From an uncultured Rhodospirillales bacterium (GTDB lineage Bacteria; Pseudomonadota; Alphaproteobacteria; ATCC43930; CGMCC-115725), in the NCBI GenBank assembly GCA_903828515.1, contig CAIKMD010000003.1:124001-188000 (forward strand): a stretch of DNA of 64,000 bases. The letters are read 5' to 3'. This document shows, piece by piece, positions 8,912 to 21,082 of the stretch. Within the stretch, counting starts at the first letter, position 1. Each line of letters begins with the position of its first letter. The translations under genes and the position numbers were made by a program. Below the pieces are notes generated by a model, which was not told the origin of the DNA, searched no databases, and saw only the letters and a list, made by a program, of their open reading frames with translations.

Positions 8912-9060
8912 AGGGTCAATATGGGGATGCCCAACGCTCTAGTTTAGAGGAAGTCAAAAATACCCCAAGCAGCCCGGTCCGCCAAGCCTGCGCTTTCGGC
9001 AGGGGCCGCTATCACGGAGTGTTGAGCGGGCGGCGCCGGAAACGACGTCGGCGCGCGACC

Positions 9061-10458
9061 TCAGTCGCCGGTTTTCATCCGGTCCACCAGTTCGCGGACG
9101 GTGGGAACGAAGCCGTTGGCGTAAAACGGGTCGCGGCCGAAGCGATAGGCATTGTGCCCGGCGAACATCAGCTCGAATTCGCAATCGTCGGAATGGCTGA
9201 TCGCCTGCAAGGTCTTCTGGATGCAGTAGCTGCGCGGATCCGCCTTTTTGCCCGTGGTGCCCGCCTCGTTCTGCGCCCAGTTCGAGAACTGGCAAGCCGA
9301 GAGGCAGCCCATGCAATTGATCTGATCGTTGCGAATCTCGAGCCCCTTCGGGGTATCCACGAAGACCAGCGTCGAATCCGGCGTGCGCAGTGCCTCGACA
9401 TAGCCTTGCGCGATCCAGGTCAGCGCGCGTTCGCGGTCATGCGGCGTCAGAAAGACGACACGCTTGCGCGCGCCGACTTCGAGCGCCGCCAGATGATCGC
9501 CCACCGCCTCGATCGAATAAGCGACCTGGCGTTCGTTGCGCTGAGTCAGTTCGTTGAGGAAGTCGTTGCGCACCGCCGAGGAATAGAACCCGGTGGGGCT
9601 GAAATGATTGAGATAGACGTCGCCTTCCTGGAGCGTCACCAGCTTGCGCTTCCAGGCTTCGGAAATCGGGCTTTCCTTGGTCAGCAGCGGCCGCGTGCCG
9701 AACTGAAAGGCGATCGGCCCGAGATCGGGATTGTCGATCCAGTCTTCCCATTCCTTGAGGCACCAGATGCCGCCCGCCATGACGATCGGCGTATCGCCGA
9801 GACCGAATTCGCGCATCTGCTTGCGCAGTTCGAGCACGCGCGGAAAGGGCGCCTCGGGACGTTGCGGATCTTCGACGTTGGACAGACCGTTATGTCCGCC
9901 GGCCAGCCAGGGATCTTCGTAGACCACGGCCCCGAGCCAATCGCGGAATTTATGATAGGCGCGTTTCCACAAAGCGCGGAAGGCGCGGCTCGACGACACG
10001 ATCGGGTAATAATAGACGCCGTAACGCTCGCAGATTTCGGCGATGCGATAGGGCATGCCGGCGCCGCAGGTGACGCCGTTGATGAGACCCCGCGCGCCTT
10101 CGAGCACGCCGTGAAGAATATCCTCGGCCGCCGCCATCTCCCACAGGATGTTCATGTGGAGACGGCCTTGGCCGTTGGACCGCTCATACGCGACGCGCGC
10201 CTGATGGATGCCGCCGGCGATCGAGAACTGAATCAGTTCTTCGTGGCGTTCGCGGCGGGTGCGACCGAAATAATTTTGCGGGTTCTTGTTGCCGTTCGCG
10301 TCATAGCTGTCCGCGTTGACACCCGAGAACGTGCCGACGCCGTCGCATGACGCCCAGGCGCCCGAGCTTTCGCCGTTGGACACGGAGATGCCCTTGCCGC
10401 CTTCGACCAGCGGCAATACCTCGCGCCCCGAAATGCGTACCGGGTTGAGCGTCTTCAT
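9061..10458 (-). CDS. Nitronate monooxygenase / 2-nitropropane dioxygenase-like flavoprotein
   Basis: This 465-aa protein shows the FMN-dependent NPD-family barrel, with GVTCGAGMPYRIAEI, TPIVMAGGIWCLKEWEDW and FQFGTRPLL matching the phosphate-binding and substrate regions. Unusually, the C-terminal third has clustered cysteines in CMGCLSACQF, with further cysteines in YCIQKT and DDCEFE. These suggest an extra metal or Fe-S site not found in short nitronate monooxygenases. The substrate cannot be assigned; enoyl reductase or other oxidoreductase activity is possible. It stands alone between irr and pnp. Confidence 0.75.
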   Translation of the reverse strand: MKTLNPVRISGREVLPLVEGGKGISVSNGESSGAWASCDGVGTFSGVNADSYDANGNKNPQNYFGRTRRERHEELIQFSIAGGIHQARVAYERSNGQGRLHMNILWEMAAAEDILHGVLEGARGLINGVTCGAGMPYRIAEICERYGVYYYPIVSSSRAFRALWKRAYHKFRDWLGAVVYEDPWLAGGHNGLSNVEDPQRPEAPFPRVLELRKQMREFGLGDTPIVMAGGIWCLKEWEDWIDNPDLGPIAFQFGTRPLLTKESPISEAWKRKLVTLQEGDVYLNHFSPTGFYSSAVRNDFLNELTQRNERQVAYSIEAVGDHLAALEVGARKRVVFLTPHDRERALTWIAQGYVEALRTPDSTLVFVDTPKGLEIRNDQINCMGCLSACQFSNWAQNEAGTTGKKADPRSYCIQKTLQAISHSDDCEFELMFAGHNAYRFGRDPFYANGFVPTVRELVDRMKTGD

Positions 10459-10510
10459 CCTGTCATCCTCCTCACGGGGGGAAGAGCAGCTACTTTAGCG
10501 TACCAGGCGA

Positions 10511-12655
<2,145 letters not shown>

Positions 12656-12706
12656 GATTCTGTTCTCTCTTTTCTCTCTTGTGAAAGGCGTGCGGACGCT
12701 GCGCGA

Positions 12707-12723
12707 ACGACCTTGCCGGTCGT
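12707..12723 (-). other. Hairpin in the pnp leader
   Basis: A 6-bp stem (ACGACC/GGTCGT) with a five-base loop sits between rpsO and pnp, about 50 bases before the pnp start. In enterobacteria PNPase autoregulates through RNase III cleavage of a leader stem. This hairpin is shorter and I only infer a comparable role. Confidence 0.35.
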
Positions 12724-12767
12724 CGCGTCAAGCGCGCCCTGTAATTTCGTCGTGTGGCGTCGAGGGC

Positions 12768-13037
12768 TCAGCGTCGGAGTCCCAGGCGCTCGATCAATTC
12801 GCTGTAGCGTGCGACGTTGGCGCGCTTCAGGTAATCGAGCAGGCTGCGGCGCTGGCCAACCATGACCAGAAGTCCGCGACGCGAGTGGTGGTCTTTCTTG
12901 TGTGTGGTCAAGTGCTCGGTCAAATGATTGATACGCGCCGACAACAGCGCCACCTGCACTTCCGGTGAACCCGTGTCACCTTCTTTGCGGGCATATTCTT
13001 TGACCAGCCCTTGCTTACGCTCGAGCGATAGCGACAT
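12768..13037 (-). CDS. rpsO: 30S ribosomal protein S15
   Basis: This 89-aa primary 16S rRNA-binding protein nucleates assembly of the central domain of the small subunit. It has the family signature [34 protein letters not shown]. Length and start ([17 protein letters not shown]) are canonical. It lies between truB and pnp, and the two flanking gaps are short, consistent with one transcript. Confidence 0.98.
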   Translation of the reverse strand: MSLSLERKQGLVKEYARKEGDTGSPEVQVALLSARINHLTEHLTTHKKDHHSRRGLLVMVGQRRSLLDYLKRANVARYSELIERLGLRR

Positions 13038-13053
13038 CGGTATCTCCTTAAGA

Positions 13054-13980
13054 CTAGAAGTTCATCACCCGCACCGGCCTGACCAAGCCCGCTTCGACCG
13101 AGGCCAACGCGACCAGCCTTCCGTTGCTGGTTGCGCAGATCGTCGCGCCGTGGTCCATGGCATCGATGCGCGCCCGATCCGAAGGGCGCAACGGCGTCAC
13201 GGTACGACCGCGACGCATGGCCTCCGCTTCTTCCTCCGTCAGGGCCAGTGCCGGGATGTCGTCCAGCGCGGTCTCGAGCGGAAGCAGATGGTCGGAAGCG
13301 GTCGCAATATGGCCGATGAGGGCGAGTTTATCCAGGGAAATCGCCCGATCCAGCCCGAACCGACCGACCGAGAGCCGCCGCAGCGCGGTGACATGGGCGC
13401 ATGTCCCCAGCATGACCGCCAGATCGCGCGCGAGGGAGCGAATATAGGTGCCTTTGCCGACTTCGGCCTCGAATTCGGCGTGATCGGGGTCGGGCTGGCC
13501 GACCAGCCGCAGGCTGGCGATTTCGACGGTGCGCCGGGCCAGGTCGAGGACCGCCCCCTCCCGCGCCAGGTCATAGGCGCGCTCGCCGGCCACCTTGATC
13601 GCGGAGAAATCGGGCGGTCGCTGCTCGATCGACCCCACGAAACCGGGCAACGCCGCCAGGATCGCGGCTTGGTCCGGCCGCACCGGGCTGGTCGCGACGA
13701 TCGCGCCCTCGGTATCGTCGGTGGTCCGCTGCTCGCCCCATTTCAGGGCGAATCGATAGGTTTTTTGCCCCGCCATGACATAGGAAACGGTCTTGGTCGC
13801 TTCGCCGAGCGCGATCGGCAGAATGCCGGTGGCCAATGGATCGAGGGTACCGCCATGGCCGGCCTTCGCGGCATCGAGGATGCGGCGGACCGCCGCCACG
13901 GCCTGGGCCGAACTCATCCCCAACGGCTTGTCGAGCACGATCCAGCCGTGAACCGGCTGGCCGCGACGTTTACGCGGCAT
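13054..13980 (-). CDS. truB: tRNA pseudouridine(55) synthase TruB
   Basis: This enzyme isomerises U55 to pseudouridine in the T-loop of tRNAs. The N-terminus [21 protein letters not shown] is typical, which is why I chose the ATG at 13980; an ATG at 13998 adds six residues. Catalytic aspartate D47 lies in [12 protein letters not shown]. Other motifs are [17 protein letters not shown] and [10 protein letters not shown]. The product is 308 aa, and its start overlaps the end of rbfA by 11 bases. Confidence 0.95.
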   Translation of the reverse strand: MPRKRRGQPVHGWIVLDKPLGMSSAQAVAAVRRILDAAKAGHGGTLDPLATGILPIALGEATKTVSYVMAGQKTYRFALKWGEQRTTDDTEGAIVATSPVRPDQAAILAALPGFVGSIEQRPPDFSAIKVAGERAYDLAREGAVLDLARRTVEIASLRLVGQPDPDHAEFEAEVGKGTYIRSLARDLAVMLGTCAHVTALRRLSVGRFGLDRAISLDKLALIGHIATASDHLLPLETALDDIPALALTEEEAEAMRRGRTVTPLRPSDRARIDAMDHGATICATSNGRLVALASVEAGLVRPVRVMNF

Positions 13981-14401
13981 CGTCGCCGTCGGTGACATCC
14001 GTCACCGGACCCAGATCGCGCGCGACCTCGGGGCGATGGAGAATCTCTTCGATATGGCTGGCCCGATCGAAACTTTCGTCGAGCGCAAAGACGAGACTCG
14101 GCGCGTTGCGCAGCTTCACCTCGCGCGCGAGCGTCATGCGCAGAAAAGACGCGCCGCGCTTGAGGCCCGCCAAGGCATCGGCCGCATTGCGGCCGGCGAG
14201 CGGCATCACGAACGCGGTCGCGTGTTTCAGGTCAGGCGCGACGCGAACCTCGGTCACGGTGAGGCTGACTTCCTGCAGCGCCGGATCGCGCAGTTCGCCG
14301 CGTGCGAGAATGCGCGCCAGCGCGTGGCGCATTTCCTCGCCGACGCGAAGCTGACGCTGGCCGGGGCTGGATTTACGGTGCTTATCGGACCGGGACGGCA
14401 C
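13970..14401 (-). CDS. rbfA: 30S ribosome-binding factor RbfA
   Basis: This 143-aa KH-fold protein binds immature 30S subunits and helps 16S 5'-end processing. Recognisable segments are VGEEMRHALARILARGELRDP, VSLTVTEVRVAPDLKHATAFV and LRNAPSLVFALDESFDRASHIEEIL, all family-typical. It lies between infB (29-base gap) and truB (overlap), the standard nusA-infB operon order. Confidence 0.95.
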   Translation of the reverse strand: MPSRSDKHRKSSPGQRQLRVGEEMRHALARILARGELRDPALQEVSLTVTEVRVAPDLKHATAFVMPLAGRNAADALAGLKRGASFLRMTLAREVKLRNAPSLVFALDESFDRASHIEEILHRPEVARDLGPVTDVTDGDDAA

Positions 14402-14430
14402 GGTTCGCCATCAACGCTCTTGTCCTGCGA

Positions 14431-17049
14431 TCAGAGGACGCGTGCGACTTCTTCGACTTCGAAGCACTCGATGATGTCGCCCTTTTGGATATTCTCGTAA
14501 TTCTCGAACGCCATGCCGCATTCGAAACCCTCGCGCACTTCGCGGACTTCGTCCTTGAAGCGCTTCAGGGTCTTGAGCGTACCCTCGTGAATGACGACGT
14601 TGTCGCGCAGCAGGCGAACCTTGGCGCCGCGCTTGACCGTGCCTTCGGTCACCATGCAGCCCGCGATCTTGCCCGACTTGGTGATGTTGAACACCTCGCG
14701 GATTTCGGCATTGCCGAGGAAGCGTTCGCGACGCGTCGGCGACAGCATGCCGCTCAGCGCCGACTTCACGTCGTCGATCACTTCGTAGATGATCGAGTAG
14801 TAGCGGATTTCCACGCCGTCGCGGCGCGCCATGTCGCGGGCCTGCGGATTCGCGCGCACGTTGAAGCCGATGATGATCGCGTTGGATGCCTTGGCGAGGA
14901 TCACGTCGCTTTCGTTGATGCCGCCGACGGCCGCATGAAGCATCCGCACCATGACTTCGTCGGTGCCGATTTTTTCCAGCGACGCGCTGATCGCTTCGAG
15001 CGAGCCCTGGACGTCGGATTTCACGACGATCGCCAATTCCTTGGCGGCGCCCGCCGTCGCTTTGGCGAACATCTGTTCGAGCGTGCCGCGCGCACCGGCC
15101 ACGGCCTGCTGCTCGCGACGAACCCGCTGACGGTATTCGGCGATGTCGCGCGCCTGGCCCTCGGTTTCGGCGACGATGAAATCGTCACCCGCCAGCGGCG
15201 CGCCATTAAGACCCAGCACTTCGACCGGCATGGCGGGACCCGCCGACGCGATCGTCGTGCCGCGATCGTCGACGAGCGCGCGCACCCGGCCCCATTCGGA
15301 ACCGGCCACGAAGATGTCGCCGACCTTGAGCGTGCCGCGCTTGATCAGCACGGTTGCGACCGGACCGCGGCCGCGTTCGAGCTTGGCTTCGATCACGGTG
15401 CCGTCGGCCGGACGATTGGGATTGGCTTTGAGATCGAGAATTTCCGCCTGCAGCAGAATGGCTTCCTCGAGTTTGTCGAGACCGGTTTTCTTGAGCGCCG
15501 ACACTTCGATGTCGAGCACGTCGCCGCCCAGTTTCTCGACCACCATCTCGTGCTGCAGGAGATCCTGGCGGACGCGATCGGGATTGGCGTCGCCCTTATC
15601 CATCTTGTTGATCGCGACGATGATCGGCGCGCCGGCGGCCTTGGCGTGACGGATGGCCTCGATGGTCTGGTCTTTGATGCCGTCGTCGGCAGCCACAACC
15701 AACACGACGATGTCGGTGACATGGGCGCCGCGCGCGCGCATCGCGGTGAAGGCCTGATGGCCCGGCGTATCGATGAAGGTGATGCGCTGGCCGCCATGAA
15801 GGCTGATCTGGTAAGCGCCGATATGCTGCGTGATGCCGCCGGCCTCGCCCGAGACCACGTCGGTCTGACGCAGTGCGTCGAGCAGCGAGGTTTTGCCGTG
15901 ATCGACGTGACCCATGATGGTGACGACCGGCGGACGCGGTTGAAGCGTGTCCTCGGGATCTTCTTCGCCCTTCAAGCCGATTTCGACGTCGGACTCGGAG
16001 ACGCGTTTGATCTTGTGGCCGAATTCCGTGATCAGCAATTCGGCGGTGTCGGCGTCGATGCTTTGGTTGATCGTCGCCATCACGCCCATTTTCATCAACG
16101 CCTTGATGACGTCGACGGCGCGCTCGGCCATGCGGTTGGATAGTTCCTGCACGGTGATGGTTTCGGGCACCACCACTTCGCGCACGAATTTCGTCTGCTC
16201 CTGCAGCATCTGCAGGGCACGCTGCTTTTCACGCTCGCGATGGCGGCGGACCGAGGCGAGGCTGCGCTGGCGCTCACCCTCGTCAGCGTTCAGCACCTTG
16301 GTCACGGTGAGCTTGGCTTCGCGGCGATGTTCGTCGCGACGCGGCGCCACGGCGGGACGCTTGGGCGCGGCGCCGCGACCGGCGCGGCGCGGCTCGTCTT
16401 CCGGAATCTCTTCTTCGGTCGCCTTGACCTTGCCGGCCGCCGTCAACGCCGCGACTTTCGCCGCCGCGGCCTTGCCGGCGCGCTCGGCGACTTCACGACG
16501 GGAATCTTCTTCGGCCTTCTCGGCCTTGCGCTTGGCATCGGCATCGCCCGCGGGCTTCGCCTCGACCGGGGTTTTGCCCTGGGCAATGTCTTCGGCCCTG
16601 CGCTGAGCGTCTTTGGCCGCTTGTGCGGCCGCTTCGATGGCGCGACGATCGTCTTCCTCGCGCTGCCGGTCGGCATCGACCAGCGCCTGTCGGCGGGTTT
16701 CTTCATCGGCCTGGATCGCGCCCTGAAGGGCGCGCACGCGATGGGCTTTTTCCTCGGCGGTCAGGCCCTGCGGCAGGACGGCCTGACGACGGGGCACCAC
16801 CACCGCGGGTTTGGCAACCACGGGCGCCACAGCGGCGGGGGCCGGCGCGGCTGCTTCCGCCGGCTTTTCGCCCGGCGTGGCTCCGACGACGCGCTTTTTG
16901 CGCACCTCGACCTGAACCGTCTTGGTACGGCCATGCGGGAAGCTCTGGCGCACCTGACCAGCCACTTCGGCCGGCTTGCGCAATTCGAGCTTGCCGCCAG
17001 GACGAACCAGGCTCAGCGGGCGTTTTTCTTGGTCGGTGTTATCGCTCAA
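14431..17049 (-). CDS. infB: Translation initiation factor IF-2
   Basis: This GTPase positions initiator fMet-tRNA on the 30S subunit and promotes subunit joining. The 872-aa product has a long charged, alanine-rich N-terminal region to about residue 290, rich in KAEKAEE-type coiled coil. The G domain follows: P-loop GHVDHGKT at 380-387, then DTPGH and NKMD. Domains II to IV follow, including the fMet-tRNA-binding C-terminus. Internal starts giving shorter isoforms, known in E. coli, are possible but not evident. Confidence 0.97.
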   Translation of the reverse strand: MSDNTDQEKRPLSLVRPGGKLELRKPAEVAGQVRQSFPHGRTKTVQVEVRKKRVVGATPGEKPAEAAAPAPAAVAPVVAKPAVVVPRRQAVLPQGLTAEEKAHRVRALQGAIQADEETRRQALVDADRQREEDDRRAIEAAAQAAKDAQRRAEDIAQGKTPVEAKPAGDADAKRKAEKAEEDSRREVAERAGKAAAAKVAALTAAGKVKATEEEIPEDEPRRAGRGAAPKRPAVAPRRDEHRREAKLTVTKVLNADEGERQRSLASVRRHREREKQRALQMLQEQTKFVREVVVPETITVQELSNRMAERAVDVIKALMKMGVMATINQSIDADTAELLITEFGHKIKRVSESDVEIGLKGEEDPEDTLQPRPPVVTIMGHVDHGKTSLLDALRQTDVVSGEAGGITQHIGAYQISLHGGQRITFIDTPGHQAFTAMRARGAHVTDIVVLVVAADDGIKDQTIEAIRHAKAAGAPIIVAINKMDKGDANPDRVRQDLLQHEMVVEKLGGDVLDIEVSALKKTGLDKLEEAILLQAEILDLKANPNRPADGTVIEAKLERGRGPVATVLIKRGTLKVGDIFVAGSEWGRVRALVDDRGTTIASAGPAMPVEVLGLNGAPLAGDDFIVAETEGQARDIAEYRQRVRREQQAVAGARGTLEQMFAKATAGAAKELAIVVKSDVQGSLEAISASLEKIGTDEVMVRMLHAAVGGINESDVILAKASNAIIIGFNVRANPQARDMARRDGVEIRYYSIIYEVIDDVKSALSGMLSPTRRERFLGNAEIREVFNITKSGKIAGCMVTEGTVKRGAKVRLLRDNVVIHEGTLKTLKRFKDEVREVREGFECGMAFENYENIQKGDIIECFEVEEVARVL

Positions 17050-17055
17050 TCAGTC

Positions 17056-17697
17056 CTACCCTTGCGATCCTACGAGCGGCATTTCTACCGTGGCGCCGCT
17101 CCGAAACCCGGCAAGACGCCGAGCCTCAACCACAAACAAATCCGCCAGTTTTCCGGGCTTGAGCGCCGCGTGAACCGCGTGCTCGCGCCCGAAAGCGGCG
17201 GCCAACTCACTCGCGTCCAGACAAGCCACCAATACCGCGTTCGGCACCAGAGCGGCGAGCTTGCCGCGCCCGTCCTCCGCGCCGTCGGTGGCCGCTACCA
17301 GCACCCCGGCTTCACCGGCCGCCAGCACTGCCTTGACCTTGACGAAACCCGCGACCGCCAAGCCGGCGCGGCGCGCGAGTCCCAATAGCTCCATGCATCG
17401 CCGTACGAGCAAGCCCTCGACACGGTCCTCAAGACCCGGCTCGACCACGACCGGCCCCTTTGCCGCCCGCGCGAAAAGCCGCTTTGCAACGGCCTCTTCC
17501 ACTATATCCCGACGCGCGGTCAACCACAAACCCCGCCCCGGGAGACGCCCCGCCAGATCGGGAACGAGCTGACTGCCGGGACCGACGACAAACCGCAGCA
17601 TCTCGGTCTTCGGCTTGATCGCCCCCGTCACCAGGCAACGGCGTGTCGTCTCGCCCGCAGCGTCATCCGTAACGATGTCGACTGCGGCCTCGGCCAA
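17056..17697 (-). CDS. ylxR: YlxR-family (DUF448) RNA-binding protein with L7Ae-like C-terminus
   Basis: This 213-aa protein fuses two putative RNA-binding parts. The N-terminal YlxR domain shows RRCLVTGAIKPKTEMLRFV and LPGRGLWLTARRDIVEEAV. The C-terminal half, CMELLGLARRAGLAVAGFVKVKAVL, resembles the L7Ae/YlxQ kink-turn-binding fold. In many bacteria these are separate genes; the fused form is common in alphaproteobacteria. Its place between nusA and infB, with gaps of six bases on each side, suggests a role in transcription-translation coupling. Confidence 0.9.
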   Translation of the reverse strand: MAEAAVDIVTDDAAGETTRRCLVTGAIKPKTEMLRFVVGPGSQLVPDLAGRLPGRGLWLTARRDIVEEAVAKRLFARAAKGPVVVEPGLEDRVEGLLVRRCMELLGLARRAGLAVAGFVKVKAVLAAGEAGVLVAATDGAEDGRGKLAALVPNAVLVACLDASELAAAFGREHAVHAALKPGKLADLFVVEARRLAGFRSGATVEMPLVGSQG

Positions 17698-17703
17698 GGA
17701 CGA

Positions 17704-19245
17704 TTACTCCGCCTTCGGGGCGTCGGCGGACTTTGCCTCGTCGGCGAACCAATGGGCACGCGCGGCCATGATGATCGCGTTGGCCTCGTCCTCTTCGAGC
17801 TTCGCCGCCGCACCCGCCATCTCGATCAGTTCGTCGGCGGCCAGATCGGCGAGATCGTCGAGCGTCTTCACGCCCTTTTCGCCGACCGCGACGAGCAGCG
17901 CCGGGGTCATGCCGGCAATCGCCGCGACCTCGTCGGAGACGCCCAGTTCGAGGCGTTGCGATTCGAAGCGCGCGTTCTGTTCCTCGAGGAAGGTCTTGGC
18001 GCGTTGCTGCAACTCCGATGCGACGTCCTCGTCGAAGCCCTCGACGCTCGCCAATTCCTGAATGGCAACGAACGCGACTTCCTCGACCGAGCTGAAACCT
18101 TCGGTCACGAGCAGATGGGCAATCACATCGTCGACATCAAGCGCTTCGATGAACATCGCCGACCGGGTGCGGAACTCTTCCTGACGGCGTTCGCTTTCCT
18201 CGGCCTCGGTCAGGATGTCGATATCCCAGCCGGTAAGCTGCGAGGCGAGACGCACGTTCTGGCCGCGACGGCCGATGGCCAGCGACAATTGCTCGTCGGG
18301 CACCACGACCTCGATGCGGCGCTGTTCTTCGTCCATCACCACCTTGGCGACTTCGGCCGGGGCCAGCGCGTTGACCACGAAAGTCGCCGGGTCCTGCGAC
18401 CACGGAATGATGTCGATCTTTTCGCCCTGAAGCTCGGCGACCACTGCCTGAACGCGGCTGCCGCGCATGCCGACGCAGGCGCCGACCGGATCGATGCCGC
18501 TGTCGTTCGAGATCACCGCGATCTTCGCGCGGCTGCCGGGATCGCGCGCCACGGCCTTGATTTCGATGATGCCGTCGTAGATTTCCGGCACTTCCTGGGC
18601 GAAGAGTTTCGCCATGAATTGCGGATGGGTGCGCGAGAGAAAGATCTGCGGGCCGCGGACTTCCGCGCGCACGTCATAGATATAAGCGCGCACGCGCTCG
18701 CCCTGGCGGAAGCTTTCGCGCGGCAGCAATTCGTCGCGGCGCAGGATCGCTTCGGCGCGGCCGAGATCGACCACCACATTGCCGAACTCGACGCGCTTGA
18801 CCAGGCCGTTGACGATTTCGCCGACGCGATCCTTGAATTCCTTGTACTGGCGCTGACGCTCGGCGTCGCGCACGCGTTGGACGATCACCTGCTTGGCGGT
18901 CTGCGCGGCAATGCGGCCGAAATCGATTGGCGGCAGCGCGTCGGTGAGGAAGTCGCCGATTTCGGCTTCGGGATTGAGGCGTTGCGCCTCGACCAGCGTG
19001 ACTTGCGTCGCTTCGTTCTCGATCGGGTCCGCTACTTCGCGGAAGCGCATCAGCTTGATCTCGCCGTTCTTGCGATCGATCTCGGCGCGGATGTCGTATT
19101 CGAGTCCGTATTTGGAGCGACCCGCTTTCTGGATCGCCTGCTCCATCGCCTGAAGCACTTCGTCGCGATCGATGCCTTTATCGCGCGCGACGGTATCGGC
19201 GACTTGCAGGAGCTCGGGCCTCGGATAAGAAGCGGTGGTCGCCAT
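17704..19245 (-). CDS. nusA: Transcription termination/antitermination factor NusA
   Basis: This RNA polymerase-associated factor controls pausing, termination and antitermination. The 513-aa product has an N-terminal polymerase-binding domain, an S1 domain ([21 protein letters not shown]), two KH domains ([17 protein letters not shown] and [19 protein letters not shown]) and C-terminal helix-hairpin-helix acidic repeats near 370-500. It follows rimP by 18 bases. A terminator-like structure in the rimP leader may allow NusA to regulate its own operon. Confidence 0.97.
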   Translation of the reverse strand: MATTASYPRPELLQVADTVARDKGIDRDEVLQAMEQAIQKAGRSKYGLEYDIRAEIDRKNGEIKLMRFREVADPIENEATQVTLVEAQRLNPEAEIGDFLTDALPPIDFGRIAAQTAKQVIVQRVRDAERQRQYKEFKDRVGEIVNGLVKRVEFGNVVVDLGRAEAILRRDELLPRESFRQGERVRAYIYDVRAEVRGPQIFLSRTHPQFMAKLFAQEVPEIYDGIIEIKAVARDPGSRAKIAVISNDSGIDPVGACVGMRGSRVQAVVAELQGEKIDIIPWSQDPATFVVNALAPAEVAKVVMDEEQRRIEVVVPDEQLSLAIGRRGQNVRLASQLTGWDIDILTEAEESERRQEEFRTRSAMFIEALDVDDVIAHLLVTEGFSSVEEVAFVAIQELASVEGFDEDVASELQQRAKTFLEEQNARFESQRLELGVSDEVAAIAGMTPALLVAVGEKGVKTLDDLADLAADELIEMAGAAAKLEEDEANAIIMAARAHWFADEAKSADAPKAE

Positions 19246-19263
19246 GGCGGCTGTTCTCTTCTT

Positions 19264-19752
19264 CTAGCTGCGGTTTTGCGGTTCGGTTGCGGCGATCAGT
19301 TCGTCGGTCAGGACAAGCTTGGCGTTCGCAATCTGTGACAACGGCAACGAAACAGTCTCGTCGCCCATAAGAAGCTTGGCGTTATCGCCGTCGAGCCCGA
19401 GGAGCTTGCCGCGAAAGCGCTTGCGGCCTTCCACGGTACGCTGCAACTCGATCTTCGCCTCGAACCCGGCGTAGCGGGTGTAGTCCTTGGGGCGCACCAG
19501 CGGCCGGTCGATGCCCGGCGAGCTGACCTCGAGCATGTAGGCTTCGGCGATCGGATCGGCAACGTCGAGCAGGGCCGAAACGGTATGGCTGACCGCTTCG
19601 CAATCCTCGACGCTCATCGAGCCGTCGTCGCGCTCGGCCATGATCTGCAGGGTCGGGCGACGGCCGCCGCTGAACGCGATACGCACCACGGCATAGCCCA
19701 TCGCCGCGAGCGAAGGCGCGATGATGGCTTCGATTTGCGCCGCATCGAACAA
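19264..19752 (-). CDS. rimP: Ribosome maturation factor RimP
   Basis: This 162-aa protein is needed for 30S subunit maturation. The N-terminal domain contains AAMGYAVVRIAFSGGRRPTLQIMAE and the signature DCEAVSHTVSALLDV. The motif YMLEVSSPGIDRPL precedes the C-terminal Sm-like domain. It is the first gene of the nusA-infB operon. Its leader (19753-19857) contains an intrinsic terminator and competing stems, described separately. Confidence 0.95.
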   Translation of the reverse strand: MFDAAQIEAIIAPSLAAMGYAVVRIAFSGGRRPTLQIMAERDDGSMSVEDCEAVSHTVSALLDVADPIAEAYMLEVSSPGIDRPLVRPKDYTRYAGFEAKIELQRTVEGRKRFRGKLLGLDGDNAKLLMGDETVSLPLSQIANAKLVLTDELIAATEPQNRS

Positions 19753-19773
19753 GGCTTGCCGTACTCCAATAAC

Positions 19774-19796
19774 AAAAAGTGGGCCTTTCGGCCCAC
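19774..19796 (-). terminator. Rho-independent terminator in the rimP-nusA operon leader
   Basis: On the minus strand GTGGGCC, a GAAA tetraloop and GGCCCAC form a perfect 7-bp hairpin followed at once by five T residues. It lies after trmB and only 22 bases before the rimP start, so it could end the trmB transcript or attenuate the rimP-nusA-infB operon. Confidence 0.85.
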
Positions 19797-19805
19797 CGAT
19801 CGGAC

Positions 19806-19821
19806 GGCCCGGTCAAGGGCC
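19806..19821 (-). promoter_or_regulatory. Upstream stem able to compete with the rimP leader terminator
   Basis: On the minus strand GGCCC-TTGACC-GGGCC forms a 5-bp hairpin nine bases before the terminator stem. Its first arm is also complementary to the GGGCC of the terminator's left arm, and its second arm to GGCCC of the right arm. Mutually exclusive folding is therefore possible, as in an attenuator. I infer regulation; only the pairing is seen. Confidence 0.5.
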
Positions 19822-19857
19822 TATGGACTCTTATTTTGCCGGGAATATAGCGATTTT

Positions 19858-20574
19858 TCAGTCCCTTGCAAGGCCAACAGGCCGCGCGCGCCGGCGATAG
19901 AGAAAGAGCCTTGCCGGGCGGCCGGCCACGATCGCCTTGTTTTCATAGCGGGTCGCCGGCCAATCCGCGGGACGATCAGCCATCGCGATCCGCTCAAAGG
20001 CGGGGTGCGCGTCGCCGCGCTCCTCCATCCAGGCCGCGTAATCCGGGTCGTCGGTCGCGAGACGCAATTCCGCGCCGTCGACCATCGCTTCAGCCAGGTG
20101 ATCCAGCGTTTCGGTCGCGACGATCCGCCTTTTTTTATGCCGCTCTTTGGGCCACGGATCGGGAAAAAGGATGAAGGCACGCGCGAGGCTCATCGGCGCA
20201 AGCGCCGCGGTCACCAATCGCGCATCGTCGGTGAAGAGGCGGATATTGGCGAGACCTTGCGCCTTGATGTCGGTCAAGAGCCGCGCGATGCCCGGCTCGA
20301 ACACCTCGCACCCGATCACGCCCACACGCGGATGGGAAGCGGCCTGAAAAACCAGATGCTCGCCCGCGCCGAAACCGATCTCGAGCCACACCTCGTCGAC
20401 GGTCGGGACAAAGAGTTGTTTCGGATCGAACTTGTCCTGTGCGGGCACATCGAAGCACAGCGTCGGCAGCAACGTGTCGACCAGCGCGCGCTGGCCGAGA
20501 CGCAACGCGCGACCGCGGCGTCGGCCATAGAGGCGCCGTTGCGGCGCGCCATCGGGCGCAGGTGAAGGGGACAT
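19858..20574 (-). CDS. trmB: tRNA (guanine-N7-)-methyltransferase TrmB
   Basis: This enzyme makes m7G46 in tRNA variable loops using SAM. The SAM motif is VWLEIGFGAGEHL, followed by GCEVFEPGIARLL. The family signature FPDPWPKERHKKRR is complete. The start at 20574 gives a 238-aa protein beginning MSPSPAPDG; an upstream ATG at 20610 adds 12 residues. In related alphaproteobacteria metK usually lies between this gene and the XRE regulator. Here the gap is only 67 bases. Confidence 0.95.
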   Translation of the reverse strand: MSPSPAPDGAPQRRLYGRRRGRALRLGQRALVDTLLPTLCFDVPAQDKFDPKQLFVPTVDEVWLEIGFGAGEHLVFQAASHPRVGVIGCEVFEPGIARLLTDIKAQGLANIRLFTDDARLVTAALAPMSLARAFILFPDPWPKERHKKRRIVATETLDHLAEAMVDGAELRLATDDPDYAAWMEERGDAHPAFERIAMADRPADWPATRYENKAIVAGRPARLFLYRRRARPVGLARD

Positions 20575-20641
20575 CGCGGCAGATGTGACGGCGCGACCTT
20601 GCGACGTCAAGCACCGGCGACGGACGTTCGCCGAACCCGCG

Positions 20642-21082
20642 TCAGTTCGCGGTTTCGCCGCCGGGATAAGCGGCCGCCAGCGCCTTGGTCAGGTCGAACA
20701 GGCGGCGCTTGATCTGCGGATCGGCGATGCGCAGATAGGCGCGCACCAATTCAAGCGTTTCGCGCTTGAGCATCGGATTGGCTTCGAAGCCATCGGCCGC
20801 AGGCTCGCGGGCGCCGCCCGCGCGATCACCCTCGGCGAATTCCTCGAAGAAAAACGACACCGGCACGTCCAGCACGCGCGACAGGTCGAACAAACGACTG
20901 GCGCCGATGCGGTTGGCGCCGCGCTCGTATTTTTGCACTTGTTGAAACGTCAATCCGATCGCGTCGCCAAGCTTTTCCTGACTCATGCCAAGTAGCGTTC
21001 GGCGCAATCTCACGCGCGAACCGACATGCACGTCAACAGGATTGGGCTTATCGGCTTTTTGTCGTCGCCCTCGATGATCCAT
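20642..21082 (-). CDS. XRE-family regulator, PhrR/PraR-like
   Basis: This 146-aa protein has a Cro/C1-type helix-turn-helix at about residues 18-75 (VGSRVRLRRTLLGMSQEKLGD, then LTFQQVQKYERGANRIGASRL). The C-terminal tail is acidic. Regulators of this type next to lnt are known in rhizobia as PhrR (acid-inducible) or PraR (surface attachment and biofilm). Assignment is by context and similarity. An inverted repeat about 100 bases upstream may be an operator. Confidence 0.87.
   Translation of the reverse strand: MDHRGRRQKADKPNPVDVHVGSRVRLRRTLLGMSQEKLGDAIGLTFQQVQKYERGANRIGASRLFDLSRVLDVPVSFFFEEFAEGDRAGGAREPAADGFEANPMLKRETLELVRAYLRIADPQIKRRLFDLTKALAAAYPGGETAN

Noticed and set aside
8929-8945. CTCTA-GTT-TAGAG inverted repeat just upstream of irr as a second Irr site
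   Set aside because: The arms are only five bases and do not match the TTTAGAA/TTCTAAA consensus in order, so chance occurrence is likely.
14302-16143. A plus-strand open frame of more than 600 codons opposite infB
   Set aside because: It is antisense to infB, with no motif or ribosome-binding support.
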